The translations under genes were made by a program, and so were the position numbers. The notes under the pieces were generated by a model. It was not told the DNA's origin and searched no databases. It saw only the letters and a list, made by a program, of their open reading frames with translations. Source: Eutrigla gurnardus (Eukaryota; Chordata; Actinopteri; Perciformes; Triglidae). From it: 64,000 nt of DNA. Positions 53,771 through 64,000 of the stretch are shown piece after piece (positions within the stretch are counted from its first letter, which is position 1; every line of letters starts with the position of its first letter). Where the stretch lies: the NCBI GenBank assembly GCA_963514095.1, contig OY741281.1, positions 14,899,882 to 14,963,881 of the forward strand, read 5' to 3'.

Positions 53771-53870
53771 AAATGAATAATAATAATAACAACAACAACA
53801 ACAACAACAACAATAATAATAATACTAATACTAATAATAACAACAACAACAACAACAATCGATCAAGGCT
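53771..53870. repeat. (AAT)n/(AAC)n microsatellite
   Basis: About 90 bases of AAT, AAC and ACT triplets just before the I LINE ORF1. Confidence 0.9.
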
Positions 53871-53894
53871 TCCCCGTGAGGGGATAGTTTTGGG

Positions 53895-55007
53895 ATGGCT
53901 TCGGGAGGTGGCCAAGGGGGAAAGGGAAACAGAAAGAAGGTTGAGGGCAATAAAAGGGACAGGTCTGATGAATCAAATAGTGAGGGGGACAGTGATCAAG
54001 GCAGCCGGAAGGTTCCAAAGGTCCAGGAAGAAGGAGAATACAAGTTTCTTGTTAAGTTCAAAGATAAAAATGATAAAGCTTTAAATCCCCTCAAACTGTC
54101 GGATGAAATAAAAGATCAAATGGGAGGTGTACTCAATGTGAGAATGCTGACGAATGGAAACATTCTAGTTTTCTGTAAATCACATGGTCATAAAGCAAAG
54201 GCCATGAAAGTACGTCATTTACTTAACAGGCCAATTGAGTGTTTCGTTCCTGGGGGCGGAGGGGTTAAGGGAGTAGTTTACATTAGCCCCGACATCACTG
54301 AGAGTGCCTTAATTGAAAATATAAAGGGAGCTGAGATTGAGTCTGCCCGCAGATTCAAACAAGATGGCACAGCTGTATTGCTGACCTTCAAGCAGGAAAC
54401 CATGCCAGCACGAGTATTCCTAGGGTATATGAGTTTTACAGTGAGAGAGTACAGACGTCCACCATTGCGTTGTTACAAATGCCAACGTTTTGGGCATGCA
54501 GCAGCTGCATGTAGAGGGGACAGGAGATGTGGAAAGTGTGGGGGGGACCATGACTTTAAGCAATGCAAGGTGGAGAAAACAAAGTGCTGCAATTGTGGTG
54601 GTAAACATATTACTTCCTTCAGAGGGTGTGAGTCCCATATAACAGCTGTGGAAGTGGAGAAAGTAAGAGCCGGGAAGGATATGTCTTATGCAGAGGCAAT
54701 AAGACAAGTTAAGGGCACAGGGGAAGCTAACAGGCCAGTGGGGACCAGTGCTCACCCGTTGCCAGGAAAAGGGGATACAATGCGGACAGACGAAAAAAAG
54801 TCACTTCTTGCATTCATGGTAGATGTTGTGTGGGCAGCAAGGAATATTACTAAAAGGTCTGATGCTATCAAAATTGTGGTGGAGGCGGCTGAAAGGTTTC
54901 TTGAGGAGGTTGAAATGGGCCCAGAGGAGTTACACACATTCATGAGGCAGAAGCTTGAGGTGCAGGAGAGAGGGAGGGAGAGAGAAGGGAGGGGCAAAGG
55001 CAGGAGT
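53895..55007 (+). CDS. I LINE ORF1: nucleic-acid-binding Gag-like protein, 3' end cut off
   Basis: From ATG 53895 about 371 residues survive. An N-terminal charged tail is followed by a domain (FLVKFKDKNDKALNPLKL; LTNGNILVFCKS) and three zinc knuckles at about 192-256: CYKCQRFGHAAAAC, CGKCGGDHDFKQC and CCNCGGKHITSFRGC. These proteins coat LINE RNA. The original C-terminus is lost; the open frame runs 30 codons into the L2 5' repeats and stops at 55097. No internal stops. Confidence 0.8.
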
Positions 55008-56080
55008 GGTCTGGAGAAAGGAAGGAAGCTGCTTTGTCTCTTGTTGGTAAGTCAGAAACTAATTGTAGATTTGGGTTTAGGCATTGTGTGTGTGTAAAGC
55101 TAGTGGTAACATTTAGTCTAGTATTGATAGCTTGTTGTTGAACTTCTTGTGAAGCTGTCTATGGTAAGTGAGCAATCAGCTTGTTTGAGCCAGCTCACCT
55201 GTAGTGAATAGACTTGATTAGAGGGAAGGAGGAGCCCCAGTCAGAACTTAAAGGACAGCAGTAGTTCTCTTCAAACCACATTTGGTCTGGAGAAAGGAAG
55301 GAAGCTGCTTTGTCTCTTGTTGGTAAGTCAGAAACTAATTGTAGATTTGGGTTTAGGCATTGTGTGTGTGTAAAGCTAGTGGTAACATTTAGTCTAGTAT
55401 TGATAGCTTGTTGTTGAACTTCTTGTGAAGCTGTCTATGGTAAGTGAGCAATCAGCTTGTTTGAGCCAGCTCACCTGTAGTGAATAGACTTGATTAGAGG
55501 GAAGGAGGAGCCCCAGTCAGAACTTAAAGGACAGCAGTAGTTCTCTTCAAACCACATTTGGTCTGGAGAAAGGAAGGAAGCTGCTTTGTCTCTTGTTGGT
55601 AAGTCAGAAACTAATTGTAGATTTGGGTTTAGGCATTGTGTGTGTGTAAAGCTAGTGGTAACATTTAGTCTAGTATTGATAGCTTGTTGTTGAACTTCTT
55701 GTGAAGCTGTCTATGGTAAGTGAGCAATCAGCTTGTTTGAGCCAGCTCACCTGTAGTGAATAGACTTGATTAGAGGGAAGGAGGAGCCCCAGTCAGAACT
55801 TAAAGGACAGCAGTAGTTCTCTTCAAACCACATTTGGTCTGGAGAAAGGAAGGAAGCTGCTTTGTCTCTTGTTGGTAAGTCAGAAACTAATTGTAGATTT
55901 GGGTTTAGGCATTGTGTGTGTGTAAAGCTAGTGGTAACATTTAGTCTAGTATTGATAGCTTGTTGTTGAACTTCTTGTGAAGCTGTCTATGGTAAGTGAG
56001 CAATCAGCTTGTTTGAGCCAGCTCACCTGTAGTGAATAGACTTGATTAGAGGGAAGGAGGAGCCACAGTCAGAACTTGCG
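55008..56080 (+). repeat. 276-bp tandem units, about 3.9 copies
   Basis: Units begin GGTCTGGAGAAAGGAAGG at 55008, 55284, 55560 and 55836, exactly 276 apart, and look identical apart from the end of the last. Each contains GTGTGTGTGTAAAGC and CAAACCACATTTGG. They precede the L2 ORF and follow the break in the I LINE, so they are most likely promoter-type 5' monomers of the L2. Confidence 0.9.
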
Positions 56081-56145
56081 GTAAATTGAGCACTTAAAAG
56101 GCTGTCACTACAGCGTCAGCTGCAGCGTCGGGCCATCAGAACGAA

Positions 56146-56355
56146 GACAGCTGAACAAAGACAAGGGAGTCTATCTGTGGGAGTCAAGACAGCTGAACAA
56201 AGACAAGGGAGTCTATCTGTGGGAGTCAAGACAGCTGAACAAAGACAAGGGAGTCTATCTGTGGGAGTCAAGACAGCTGAACAAAGACAAGGGAGTCTAT
56301 CTGTGGGAGTCAAGACAGCTGAACAAAGACAAGGGAGTCTATCTGTGGGAGTCCA
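56146..56355 (+). repeat. 42-bp tandem repeat, five copies
   Basis: GACAGCTGAACAAAGACAAG recurs every 42 bases (56146, 56188, 56230, 56272, 56314). It lies in the L2 5' region. The 42-base unit is a multiple of three, so it gives a repeated peptide frame on the minus strand that has no meaning. Confidence 0.9.
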
Positions 56356-56418
56356 TCGAGGAAGCCCATTGAGGTAGGTATAACATCTCAACCCCCCCCC
56401 CCCCCCCCCCTCGCAGCC

Positions 56419-59355
56419 ATGTGTCTTATCCCAGTCAGGACATCGCACTGGAGAAGATTTTACCGAAGTCCCTTCATTCGAGGCTGTAACCCATCCAATC
56501 TCTGCTACCCACCAATCTCCACCGGTAAGGAACTTGAAGTACTAGGGGGGCTGTGGAACTGCCAGTCTGCAGTCAAGAAGGCGGACACCATCTCAGCCTA
56601 TGCCTCCCTGCAGTCTCTCCACTTCCTGGCCCTCACAGAGACCTGGATCACCCCAGAAAACACTGCCACTCCAGCTGCCCTTTCAACTGCCTACTCATTT
56701 TCACACTCCCCAAGACGAACAGGGCGAGGAGGAGGAACTGGGCTCCTCATCTCACCCACATGGTCCTACCAGGTCCTTCCTCTCGACCACCTACCCCGAT
56801 CTACGCTTGAATTTCACGCCGCCGCTGTCACTATTCCTTTCAAACTCAACATCATAGTGATCTATCGCCCACCCGGTCCTCTTGGTGACTTTTTGGATGA
56901 GATGGATGCCCTCCTGAGCTGCTCCCCTGATGATGGCACACCGCTCGTCGTCCTCGGTGACTTCAACATCCACTCGGGAAAGCTGCACTCATCTGAATTC
57001 ATCGACTTCTTTTCCGCATTTGACCTTACGCTCTCCCCCTCTCCACCAACTCACCGGGCCGGGAACCAACTTGACCTTGTCTTCACAAGATCCTGTGGCA
57101 TCTCGGCAATCTCTGTTACCCCGCTCACCGTGTCCGACCACCACTTTGTGACTTTCTCCCTCCCCATGAAGCCCACCACATCCCTCCCCTCTACGCCTCG
57201 AATGGTCACCAGCCGCCGCAACCTGAAATCCCTCACTCCCTCCGCTCTCTCCTCAACTGTTATCTCCTCGCTCCCATCCTCGGAACAGTTCTCCTTAATG
57301 CCTACTGAGGAAGCCTCCTCTATCCTGATGTCCTCACTCGCCTCTTCTTTGGACACTCTCTGTCCCCCAATCGCACGACCGGCGCGATCATCTCCCCCCC
57401 CTCCCTGGCTGTCTGAACCTCTGCGAACCAACAGATCATTGTTGCGAGCGTCAGAGAGAAAATGGAAGAAATCGGGACAGCACGAGGACCTTGCTCACTA
57501 CCACCTCCTCCTCTCTGACTTCACATCAACTGTTTCGGCAGCTAAATCTGCCTTCTACCTGGCAAAGATCAACTCTTCTGCCTCCAACCCCAGGAAACTC
57601 TTCTCCATGTTCTCTTCCCTCCTCACCCCTCCTACCCCTCCGCCCCCTTCCTTCCTTACTGCCGATGACTTTGCAACTTACTTTACCAAGAAAGTAAATG
57701 ACATCAGCTCCTCATTCACGCCTATTCCCTCCCAGAAGACATCTCCCCCAACTCTCAACTCGGATGGTCTTACCAGCTTTAGCCCCATCACCTCTGAAGA
57801 CGTTCACGCACTTGTTACATCTAACCGTGCCACCACCTGCTCCCTTGACCCGATTCCCTCCTCTCTTCTCCAGGACATCTCACACGACATCTTGCCATTC
57901 CTCACCACCCTGATCAACTCCTCCCTCACCTCAGGTGTCATTCCAGCAGATTTTAAGACCGCTATCGTGAAGCCTCTCCTGAAAAAACCCACCCTTGACG
58001 CTACTGACATCCAAAGCTACAGACCTGTATCTCTTCTTTCATTCCTCTCTAAAACCTTGGAACGTGCTGCCTACAACCAACTGTCATCCTATCTCTTGCA
58101 GAAGAACCTCCTAGACCCTAACCAATCAGGATTCAGGACTGCCCACTCCACTGAGACGGCCCTCCTCACTGTGACCGAGTCCCTGCGAGACGCCAAAACA
58201 TCATCCAACTCCTCCGTTCTCATTCTCCTTGACCTATCTGCTGCATTCGACACAGTCAACCACCAAATTCTCCTCTCCACTCTGGCTGAACTTGGCATAA
58301 CCGACTCTGCTCTCACCTGGTTTACATCATACCTGACAAACCGCACCTTTCAGGTCACATGGAATGGCTCTATGTCCAAACCCTGCTCTCTGGACACGGG
58401 TGTCCCTCAAGGCTCAGTATTAGGACCGCTTCTGTTCTCACTATACACCAGATCACTAGGTTCTGTTATCACATCGCATGGATTCTCCTACCATTGCTAC
58501 GCTGATGACACCCAGCTGTTCCTCTCTTTTCCCCCGTCCTCTGACGCTCACATTGCAACTCGCATCTCGGACTGTCTGGCTGACATCTCTGTCTGGACAA
58601 CTGCACATCACCTCAAGCTTAACCTGAATAAAACCGAACTCCTCTTCATCCCAGGGAAAGACTGCCCTCGCATGGACCTGTCGGTCACTGTTGAGGGCAT
58701 CACAGTATTTCCTTCCTCAACTGCGAGGAACCTGGGTGTAATCCTCGATGACCAACTATCCTGCACCCCCAACATCACTGCTGTGGCCCGATCCTGCAGA
58801 TTTGCCCTCTACAATATCCGCAGGATTCGGACCTTCCTCACAAAGGATGCAACGCAGCTCTTGGTCCAAGCACTGGTCATCTCCCGCCTTGACTACTGCA
58901 ACTCTCTCCTGGCCGGACTCCCGGCCTATGCGATTAAACCATTGCAGCGTATCCAGAACGCTGCAGCACGCCTTATCTTCAATCTACCCAAATTCTCCCA
59001 CGTGACCCCCCTCCTCCGTGACCTCCACTGGCTCCCTGTTGCAGCACGCATCCAATTCAAGACGATGACACTGGCCTTCAGGGCCATCAATGGAACGGCA
59101 CCTGCCTACCTTCAAACACTGGTCAAACCTCATGCCCCGAAGCGAGCACTCCGCTCCTCTACTTCAGCTGGCAGGCTGGTACCACCATCGCTGAAATCAA
59201 ACAAATGTCGCTCAGCAAAGTCCAGACTCTTCTCTGTTCTGGCGCCTCAGTGGTGGAACGAACTCCCGACCAATGTCAGGACAGCAGAGTCATTTGCCAT
59301 CTTCCGAAAAAGGCTCAAGACTCACCTGTTCAGACTTCACCTCGACTCTACATAG
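56419..59355 (+). CDS. L2 LINE endonuclease and reverse transcriptase
   Basis: 978 residues, open throughout. Endonuclease motifs: FLALTETWI, VIYRPPG, VVLGDFNIHSGKL and SDHHFVTF (about 65-250). RT motifs: YRPVSLLSFLSKTLE, LILLDLSAAFDTVNH, GVPQGSVLGPLLFSLY and YADDTQLF (YADD at 694). The C-terminus has LDYCNSLLAGLP, LHWLPVAARIQFK and WWNELPTNVRTAESF, all classic L2. The start at 56419 is the first ATG after the C-run; part of the N-terminus could use another start. The intact frame suggests a recent insertion. Confidence 0.85.
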   Translation: MCLIPVRTSHWRRFYRSPFIRGCNPSNLCYPPISTGKELEVLGGLWNCQSAVKKADTISAYASLQSLHFLALTETWITPENTATPAALSTAYSFSHSPRRTGRGGGTGLLISPTWSYQVLPLDHLPRSTLEFHAAAVTIPFKLNIIVIYRPPGPLGDFLDEMDALLSCSPDDGTPLVVLGDFNIHSGKLHSSEFIDFFSAFDLTLSPSPPTHRAGNQLDLVFTRSCGISAISVTPLTVSDHHFVTFSLPMKPTTSLPSTPRMVTSRRNLKSLTPSALSSTVISSLPSSEQFSLMPTEEASSILMSSLASSLDTLCPPIARPARSSPPPPWLSEPLRTNRSLLRASERKWKKSGQHEDLAHYHLLLSDFTSTVSAAKSAFYLAKINSSASNPRKLFSMFSSLLTPPTPPPPSFLTADDFATYFTKKVNDISSSFTPIPSQKTSPPTLNSDGLTSFSPITSEDVHALVTSNRATTCSLDPIPSSLLQDISHDILPFLTTLINSSLTSGVIPADFKTAIVKPLLKKPTLDATDIQSYRPVSLLSFLSKTLERAAYNQLSSYLLQKNLLDPNQSGFRTAHSTETALLTVTESLRDAKTSSNSSVLILLDLSAAFDTVNHQILLSTLAELGITDSALTWFTSYLTNRTFQVTWNGSMSKPCSLDTGVPQGSVLGPLLFSLYTRSLGSVITSHGFSYHCYADDTQLFLSFPPSSDAHIATRISDCLADISVWTTAHHLKLNLNKTELLFIPGKDCPRMDLSVTVEGITVFPSSTARNLGVILDDQLSCTPNITAVARSCRFALYNIRRIRTFLTKDATQLLVQALVISRLDYCNSLLAGLPAYAIKPLQRIQNAAARLIFNLPKFSHVTPLLRDLHWLPVAARIQFKTMTLAFRAINGTAPAYLQTLVKPHAPKRALRSSTSAGRLVPPSLKSNKCRSAKSRLFSVLAPQWWNELPTNVRTAESFAIFRKRLKTHLFRLHLDST

Positions 59356-59650
59356 CATGACCCACTAACACCCTCCCTCGACCCCCCCCCCCCGCAAAAA
59401 AATAAATAAATAAATAAACTCGGATCGTAGCACTGTTACTCTTGAAGTACTACTTTACTCAGATGAGGACCTAACACTTGTTCTATTTTTAGCTCTTACT
59501 GCATCGGCAATGATACGTCGTGGTTTCTTTGTTTCCTTCTTTTGACAAATGTACTTATTGTAAGTCGCTTTGGACAAAAGCGTCTGCTAAATGACCTAAA
59601 TGTAAATGTAAATGTAAATGGTAAAGAAGGGGAAATAGACATGACTGAAT

Positions 59651-62600
59651 ATGAAGATACTTAATCTGTTGATGTTTTATTTATTGCAATGGAACGCAAG
59701 GAGCCTTATCGCAAATGGCCAAGAGTTTAAAAGATATGTTGATGTTTTTAAAGGAGAGTATAAACCAGCTGTATTGTGTATCCAGGAAACTTGGCTCAAA
59801 CCCTGTTTGGACTTTGTGGTGCCAGGGTATGAATGTATTACACAGGACCGAAGTGGGAAAGCAGGAGGAGGGTGTGCAACGTTTAAAAGATCTGATGTGA
59901 AGTACCAGAGGGTGCAAATTAATTCTTCTCTAGAGTGCGTGGTGGTAAAGGTGTGGGAAAACAATAAGTGGGTAAATATAGTTATATTTTATTATTTTAT
60001 AATCCCTGCTTGCCAGTCAGCATAATAGATCTGGAGGAGATTATGGAACAGATAGGGGTACCGGTTATTTGGCTAGGTGACTTTAATGCACATAACCCTT
60101 TGTGGGGAAGCAGGGTAAAATATACTAATGGGAGCACAGTGGAGGATTTTATGGACAAATATGGTTTAGTATGTATGAATGATGGCAGGCCAACTAGGTT
60201 TGAAATTAAGACAGGGGCAGTTTCATGCATAGATTTAGCATTAGCATCCAGTGAATACGCAAGGGTAGGAGAATGGGACAATATGGACAGGTACCCAATG
60301 GGTAGTGATCACTTTCCAATACTGTTGAAGTTTGGGAAAACTTTGTTAACTGAGGATCAGACTGGACCAACCTTTTTTAACTATGGGAAGGCAGACTGGG
60401 AGAAGTTTTCTAGTAAGTGTGATAGTGGCCTTGACAGTGTGAATGGAGAGGGAACAATAGATGAGTGGAACAACACATTGTGTTCAATGATATTAAGTAG
60501 TGCATATGAGTGCATCCCTTTAAAGAAAAACTCTAAAACTAGAGTAAGTGTGCCATGGTGGAATAGGGCTTGTGATAAAGCAGTGAGGGATAGGAACTGT
60601 GCATATAGACTATTAAGAAGGTGCCCGACAGAGAATAATGCGATAGAGTACAAAAGGCTTAGGGCTAAAGCAAGAAGAGTAATTAAGGTTACAAAAAAAG
60701 AGTATTGGAGAAGATATTGTGGAAAATTGGGCGTGGATACATCAGTTGGAGAAATATGGGCAGCAGTTCACCGTATGTCAGGAGTGGTAAGGAAAAGGAA
60801 AATGCCAGTATTGGAGGAAAAGGGAGTTATAGCGAAGAGTGATATAGAGAAAGCCCAAATGTGTGAAAGTAAGTTTAAGGATGTACATAGGGGAGCAAAC
60901 ATCGGGGAGGAAGGCATTAGAAAGAGGAATGAAACGCTAAGAAAAAACGTATCTAAACCTGGGGTGAATGACGATAACACTGATTGTGTTCATTTGTACT
61001 TTTCAGTGGAAGAGTTGCGCAGAGCCATAAAAAATGGGGGGAAAACAGCACCAGGGAAGGATGGCATAAGCTATGAGGTATTTAAAAGACTAGGTGATCC
61101 AGTGGTGGAAGAAATGTTAGCACTTATAAATAATGTTTGGAAAGAAGGAAGGCTTCCATTAGCCTGGAAACAGGCAGTGGTTGTCCCAATTTTAAAACCA
61201 GGGAAGGAAGCAGAGCATCCAGGGTCGTAGACCTATTGCACTAACAGCAGTGATATGTAAAATAATGGAAAGAATGGTGACGGATAGATTAGTATACAAA
61301 CTGGAGAAGGAGGAGTGGTTTACGCTAATTCAAAGTGGTTTTCGCAGAGGAAGAAATACCATGGATTCTGTGATCTCCCTGGATTCGGATGTAAAGAAAA
61401 CCATGGTAAATAAAGAGGAGTTGCAGTGTTTTTGGACATTGAAAAGGCTTATGACATGTTGTGGAAGGAGGGGCTCATCATTAAGCTGTATGATGCAGGG
61501 GTTAGAGGGCGTATGCTTAACTGGATACAGGACTTTTTAAAGAACAGGGTCATCTAGGTTAGGGTGGGGGAGGCGATGTCGAATGGCACATGCATTGAGA
61601 ATGGAACACCACAGGGAAGTGTAATAAGTCCAGTTTTATTTAATGTAATGGTGAATGACATTTTTAAAGACAATGTCATTTTAAAGTCGTTTGCGGACGA
61701 CGGAACAGTGTGGAAAAGAGGCAGGAACATCAAACACATAACAGAAAATCCAGGAGGCATTAAATAAAATAATGGAATGGGGAAGCAGGTGGGGATTTAA
61801 GATTTCAACGGAAAAAACTAAATATGTTGTATTTGGCAATAAGAAAACTGAGTGTCAAGGTTTGCAAATGTATGGGCAAGCAGTAGAGAGGGTAAAAGAG
61901 TTTAAATTATTGGGAGTAGTTTGTGATGAAAGACTGACGTATAAAAAGCACGTAGACAGTACTGTGAGCAAGTGTGGAAAAGTTATAAATGTCATGCGGT
62001 CCCTATCAGGAAGTTTGTGGGGTGCTGGACAGGATACACAGATGATGATTTACAGGGCAATGGTCAGATCGAGGATAGATTATGGGTGTTTGTGTTACGG
62101 GACGGCAGCAAAAACAATTCTCAAGAAATTAGATGTAGTGCAGGCAAAGGCACTGAGAGTCGTCTGTGGGGCCTTCCGTTCCACCCCAATTGCAGCCTTA
62201 CTTGTGGAAATGGGGGAGACCCCATTGGGTATCAGAAGGTCTAAGCTGGCAATGCAGTATATCTGTAAATTAAGGGGACATCAAGGGGAGAATGTGGGGG
62301 AGCTGGCTTTGGAAGGTGCATGGGAGTGGGGAGGAGCAAGAGTGAAAAGGGAATGTTTCATTTTTAAAGTCAATGAGGAAATGGGGAGGATGGAGTTTGG
62401 GGAGGAGGGGGTGGCCCCGGTAGTGTACTGGCCAACTATACCACCATGGATTCTACCAGTGCCAGAGATAGATATAAGTGTGTTAGCTCATGAGAGAACT
62501 GCAACAGTTGGGGGAATTGTAAAGGAAAGGCTAAATAACACGTGGGGACAGTACATACAAATATATACTGATGGGGCTCAAGACCCAATGACTGGGAAGT

Positions 62601-63422
62601 CTGGGTTTGCTTTTTGCATCCCAGATTTGGATGTTGTTAAGTATAGGCGACTGTCTGAGGGGGTTTCAGTTTACACCACAGAGCTGCTTGCAATAATCTG
62701 GGCTATGCAGTGGGTGGAGGACGTCAGGCCAGGGCCAGTTGTGATATGCTCCGACTCTGCTTCAGTGCTGATGACATTGAGGGAGGGAGGGCTTGGAGCC
62801 AGGTCAGACCTCATGGTGGAGCTTCTTACCCTGATGTACAGGATTGAGCAGGTGGGAGAGTCAGTGGGGTTTATGTGGGTCCCAGCTCATGTGGGGATAG
62901 AGGGGAATGAGCTAGCTGATGGGGCAGCAAAAAGGGCTTTAAGAAGGGAAGAAATCAATGTAAAAGTGAGGCTGGGAATAACTGAGTGTAGGTCAACCAT
63001 TAAAAAGAACATCATGGCTGTGTGGCAGGAGGAGTGGGATAAGGAAAAGAAGGGGAGGCATTACTACAGCTTGCAGAATAGAGTGACAAAGAGCCAGTGT
63101 TTTTTGGGAAAGGAAAGGAGGCATACAGTCATGATGACCACTGAGGCTGGGGCATTGCGGACTCGCATGGGACCTACAAAAACTTGGGAAACATGAAAAT
63201 GGACTATGTGGGGTGTGTAAAAAACAGCAAACAGTGAAACATATCCTGATGGAATGTACTGGACTCACTCGACAGAGGGAACATCTGTATGCAGCTGTGG
63301 AAAGCCTGGGAACAACACCGGTTACACTAAAGAGCCTTCTAAATCCCACTGAGAACCAGCCTGGGACTATAAAAGCTGTCCTGGACTTCATAACGGCCAC
63401 TGGATTACTCCTATGGAAATAG
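59651..63422 (+). pseudogene. I LINE ORF2: endonuclease, RT, RNase H (frameshifted)
   Basis: Endonuclease: LLQWNARSL, CIQETWL (59651-60025) and, after a frame change near 60000, VIWLGDFNAHNPLWGS and GSDHFPILL. RT: AWKQAVVVPILKPGK, a break near 61225, ALTAVICKIMERM, QSGFRRGRNTMDS, a break near 61425, a stop near 61556, GTPQGSVISPVLFN and FADDG, and a break near 61755. RNase H: IYTDGAQDP, TTELLAIIWAMQW, ICSDSASVL and WVPAHVGIEGNELADGAA. A small Cys-His end follows (CKKQQTVKHILMEC) near 63213-63260 in yet another frame. At least five disabling changes; non-functional. Confidence 0.8.
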
Positions 63423-63599
63423 GATGGACTGACTGTGTTTGAAATATATATATATATTTATTTTTTTATTTTTTTTATTTAATTTTATTTATTTATTCAT
63501 TTTTGTTTGGTGGTTTATTTATTTATATAATTTTTTGTCCTGTGGGTGGCAGCAATGTGCCGCAAAGGCATAAAGCCTGCCGGAAATTAAAAGAAGACA

Positions 63600-64000
63600 G
63601 CTTTTATTTTGAAACCACAGGAAGTTATCTATCGGCGGAAGTCGCGGGAAATTTACAGAAGAGATGACCAGGTCTCGACGTGGACCGTTGAAGGGAGACT
63701 CGCGCGTGGGTGGATATATGGCTGTAGATACGGAGGAGGACGGATGAAGTAGGCAGGTTTGGGAAAAGGTGGAGAGAGGGAAACGTGGTCGCTGTCAGGA
63801 GAAGGAGGGAGATAGAGTGGTGAAAATGGTGAGAGCCGAAGAAGAATTTCGGGTTATTTTCAAGTTGAGGGACCAGGTAGGAGGAGGGTTTAGAGCCATG
63901 AATCCTCTTAAAGTTACTGAGTCTCTAAGGTGTGTAGGGGAAGGGTTGGATGCTCGGATCTTGCCTAATGGAGCTATGCTTCTGCTGTGCAGAAGTATGG
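63600..64000 (+). mobile_element. Second I-type LINE, 5' part, runs off the window
   Basis: Begins right after the end of the first I LINE. ATG 63826 opens a frame to the window end that reads EEFRVIFKLRDQVGGGFRAM and LPNGAMLLLCRS, clearly related to ORF1 of the first element (NPLK word shared) but diverged. The 5' leader of about 225 bases is GC-richer. Confidence 0.7.

Larger units (their letters stand above)
55008..59625 (+). mobile_element. L2-type LINE, full length, with tandem 5' units
   Basis: A 5' region of four 276-bp units (55008-56080), a 42-bp repeat array (56146-56355), a C-run (56391-56410), one long ORF (56419-59355) and a 3' end with TGTAAGTCGCTTTGGACAAA and a TAAATG repeat tail (59540-59625), the mark of fish L2/Maui-type elements. 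Confidence 0.8.
53871..63597 (+). mobile_element. I-type LINE (RNase H bearing), split by an L2 LINE
   Basis: ORF1 (53895-55007) has three CCHC knuckles; ORF2 (59651-63422) has endonuclease, RT and RNase H, the layout of the I/Nimb group. The L2 LINE at 55008-59625 inserted near the end of ORF1. The 3' end is at about 63597 (GCCGGAAATTAAAAGAAGA). ORF2 has several frame breaks, so the copy is dead. Confidence 0.75.

Noticed and set aside
55008..56080. A CRISPR-like or satellite array
   Set aside because: The 276-bp units are contiguous with no unique spacers, and the array is placed exactly at the 5' end of a LINE.
56116..56448. Minus-strand ORF with a 14-residue repeat
   Set aside because: A by-product of the 42-bp tandem repeat, whose length is a multiple of three; no domain and no start context.

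Overview
This is a nuclear genomic window from a ray-finned (teleost) fish. The evidence is spliced genes with GT/AG introns, one intact clade B serpin, exons of LRRC28, and a mobile-element mix typical of fish: Gypsy LTR elements, a Ginger integrase-type DNA transposon, a DIRS-like element, hAT transposons, L2/CR1-type and I-type LINEs, tRNA-derived SINEs, and the common repeat ending in a GGAT microsatellite. Nothing prokaryotic is present. Most of the window is nested transposons.

Layout. 1-2092 is a SINE plus a block carrying a serpin 3'UTR relic and a tRNA-like unit; the block recurs almost unchanged at 21255-22874. 2089-17062 is a Ginger1-type element (integrase, then Ulp1 protease, then PHD finger, in many exons). 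It is interrupted by a MITE (5277-6375) and by a young 7.9 kb Gypsy element (7612-15553, minus strand) whose gag and pol appear to be joined by a -1 ribosomal frameshift signal. A long-ORF LINE follows (17063-20913). 22875-25430 holds an unclassified repeat, a 1.86 kb foldback element containing a smaller one, and the GGAT repeat.

25544-35235 is a degraded DIRS-like element into which two elements inserted: a very young Gypsy (25601-30202, minus strand) with no integrase in its open pol frame, and a hAT transposon (30990-34268) with a three-exon transposase that looks intact. 35357-36306 holds a possible short unrecognised gene.

37115-43540 is the one complete cellular gene: a serpinb1-like inhibitor with nine coding exons, a long CD-loop exon and an inhibitory-type hinge. 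It lies between direct repeats (36845-37080 and 43380-44118) that also occur in the 5' part of the window, so it is probably the survivor of a tandem array. 44201-49851 holds the 3' exons of LRRC28, damaged by a partial exon deletion without a splice acceptor, a frameshift and a 30-bp duplication. A 390-bp CpG-rich palindrome sits in one of its introns.

52260-53870 is a complex AT-rich tandem repeat. 53895-63597 is an I-type LINE (CCHC ORF1; endonuclease-RT-RNase H ORF2, dead). It is split by a full-length L2-type LINE (55008-59625) whose 5' end is built of four 276-bp units and five 42-bp units. A second I-type LINE starts at about 63600 and runs off the window.

The elements do not form one pathway. 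The window mainly records layered insertion: Ginger < Gypsy-1; DIRS-like < Gypsy-2 and hAT; I LINE < L2 LINE.
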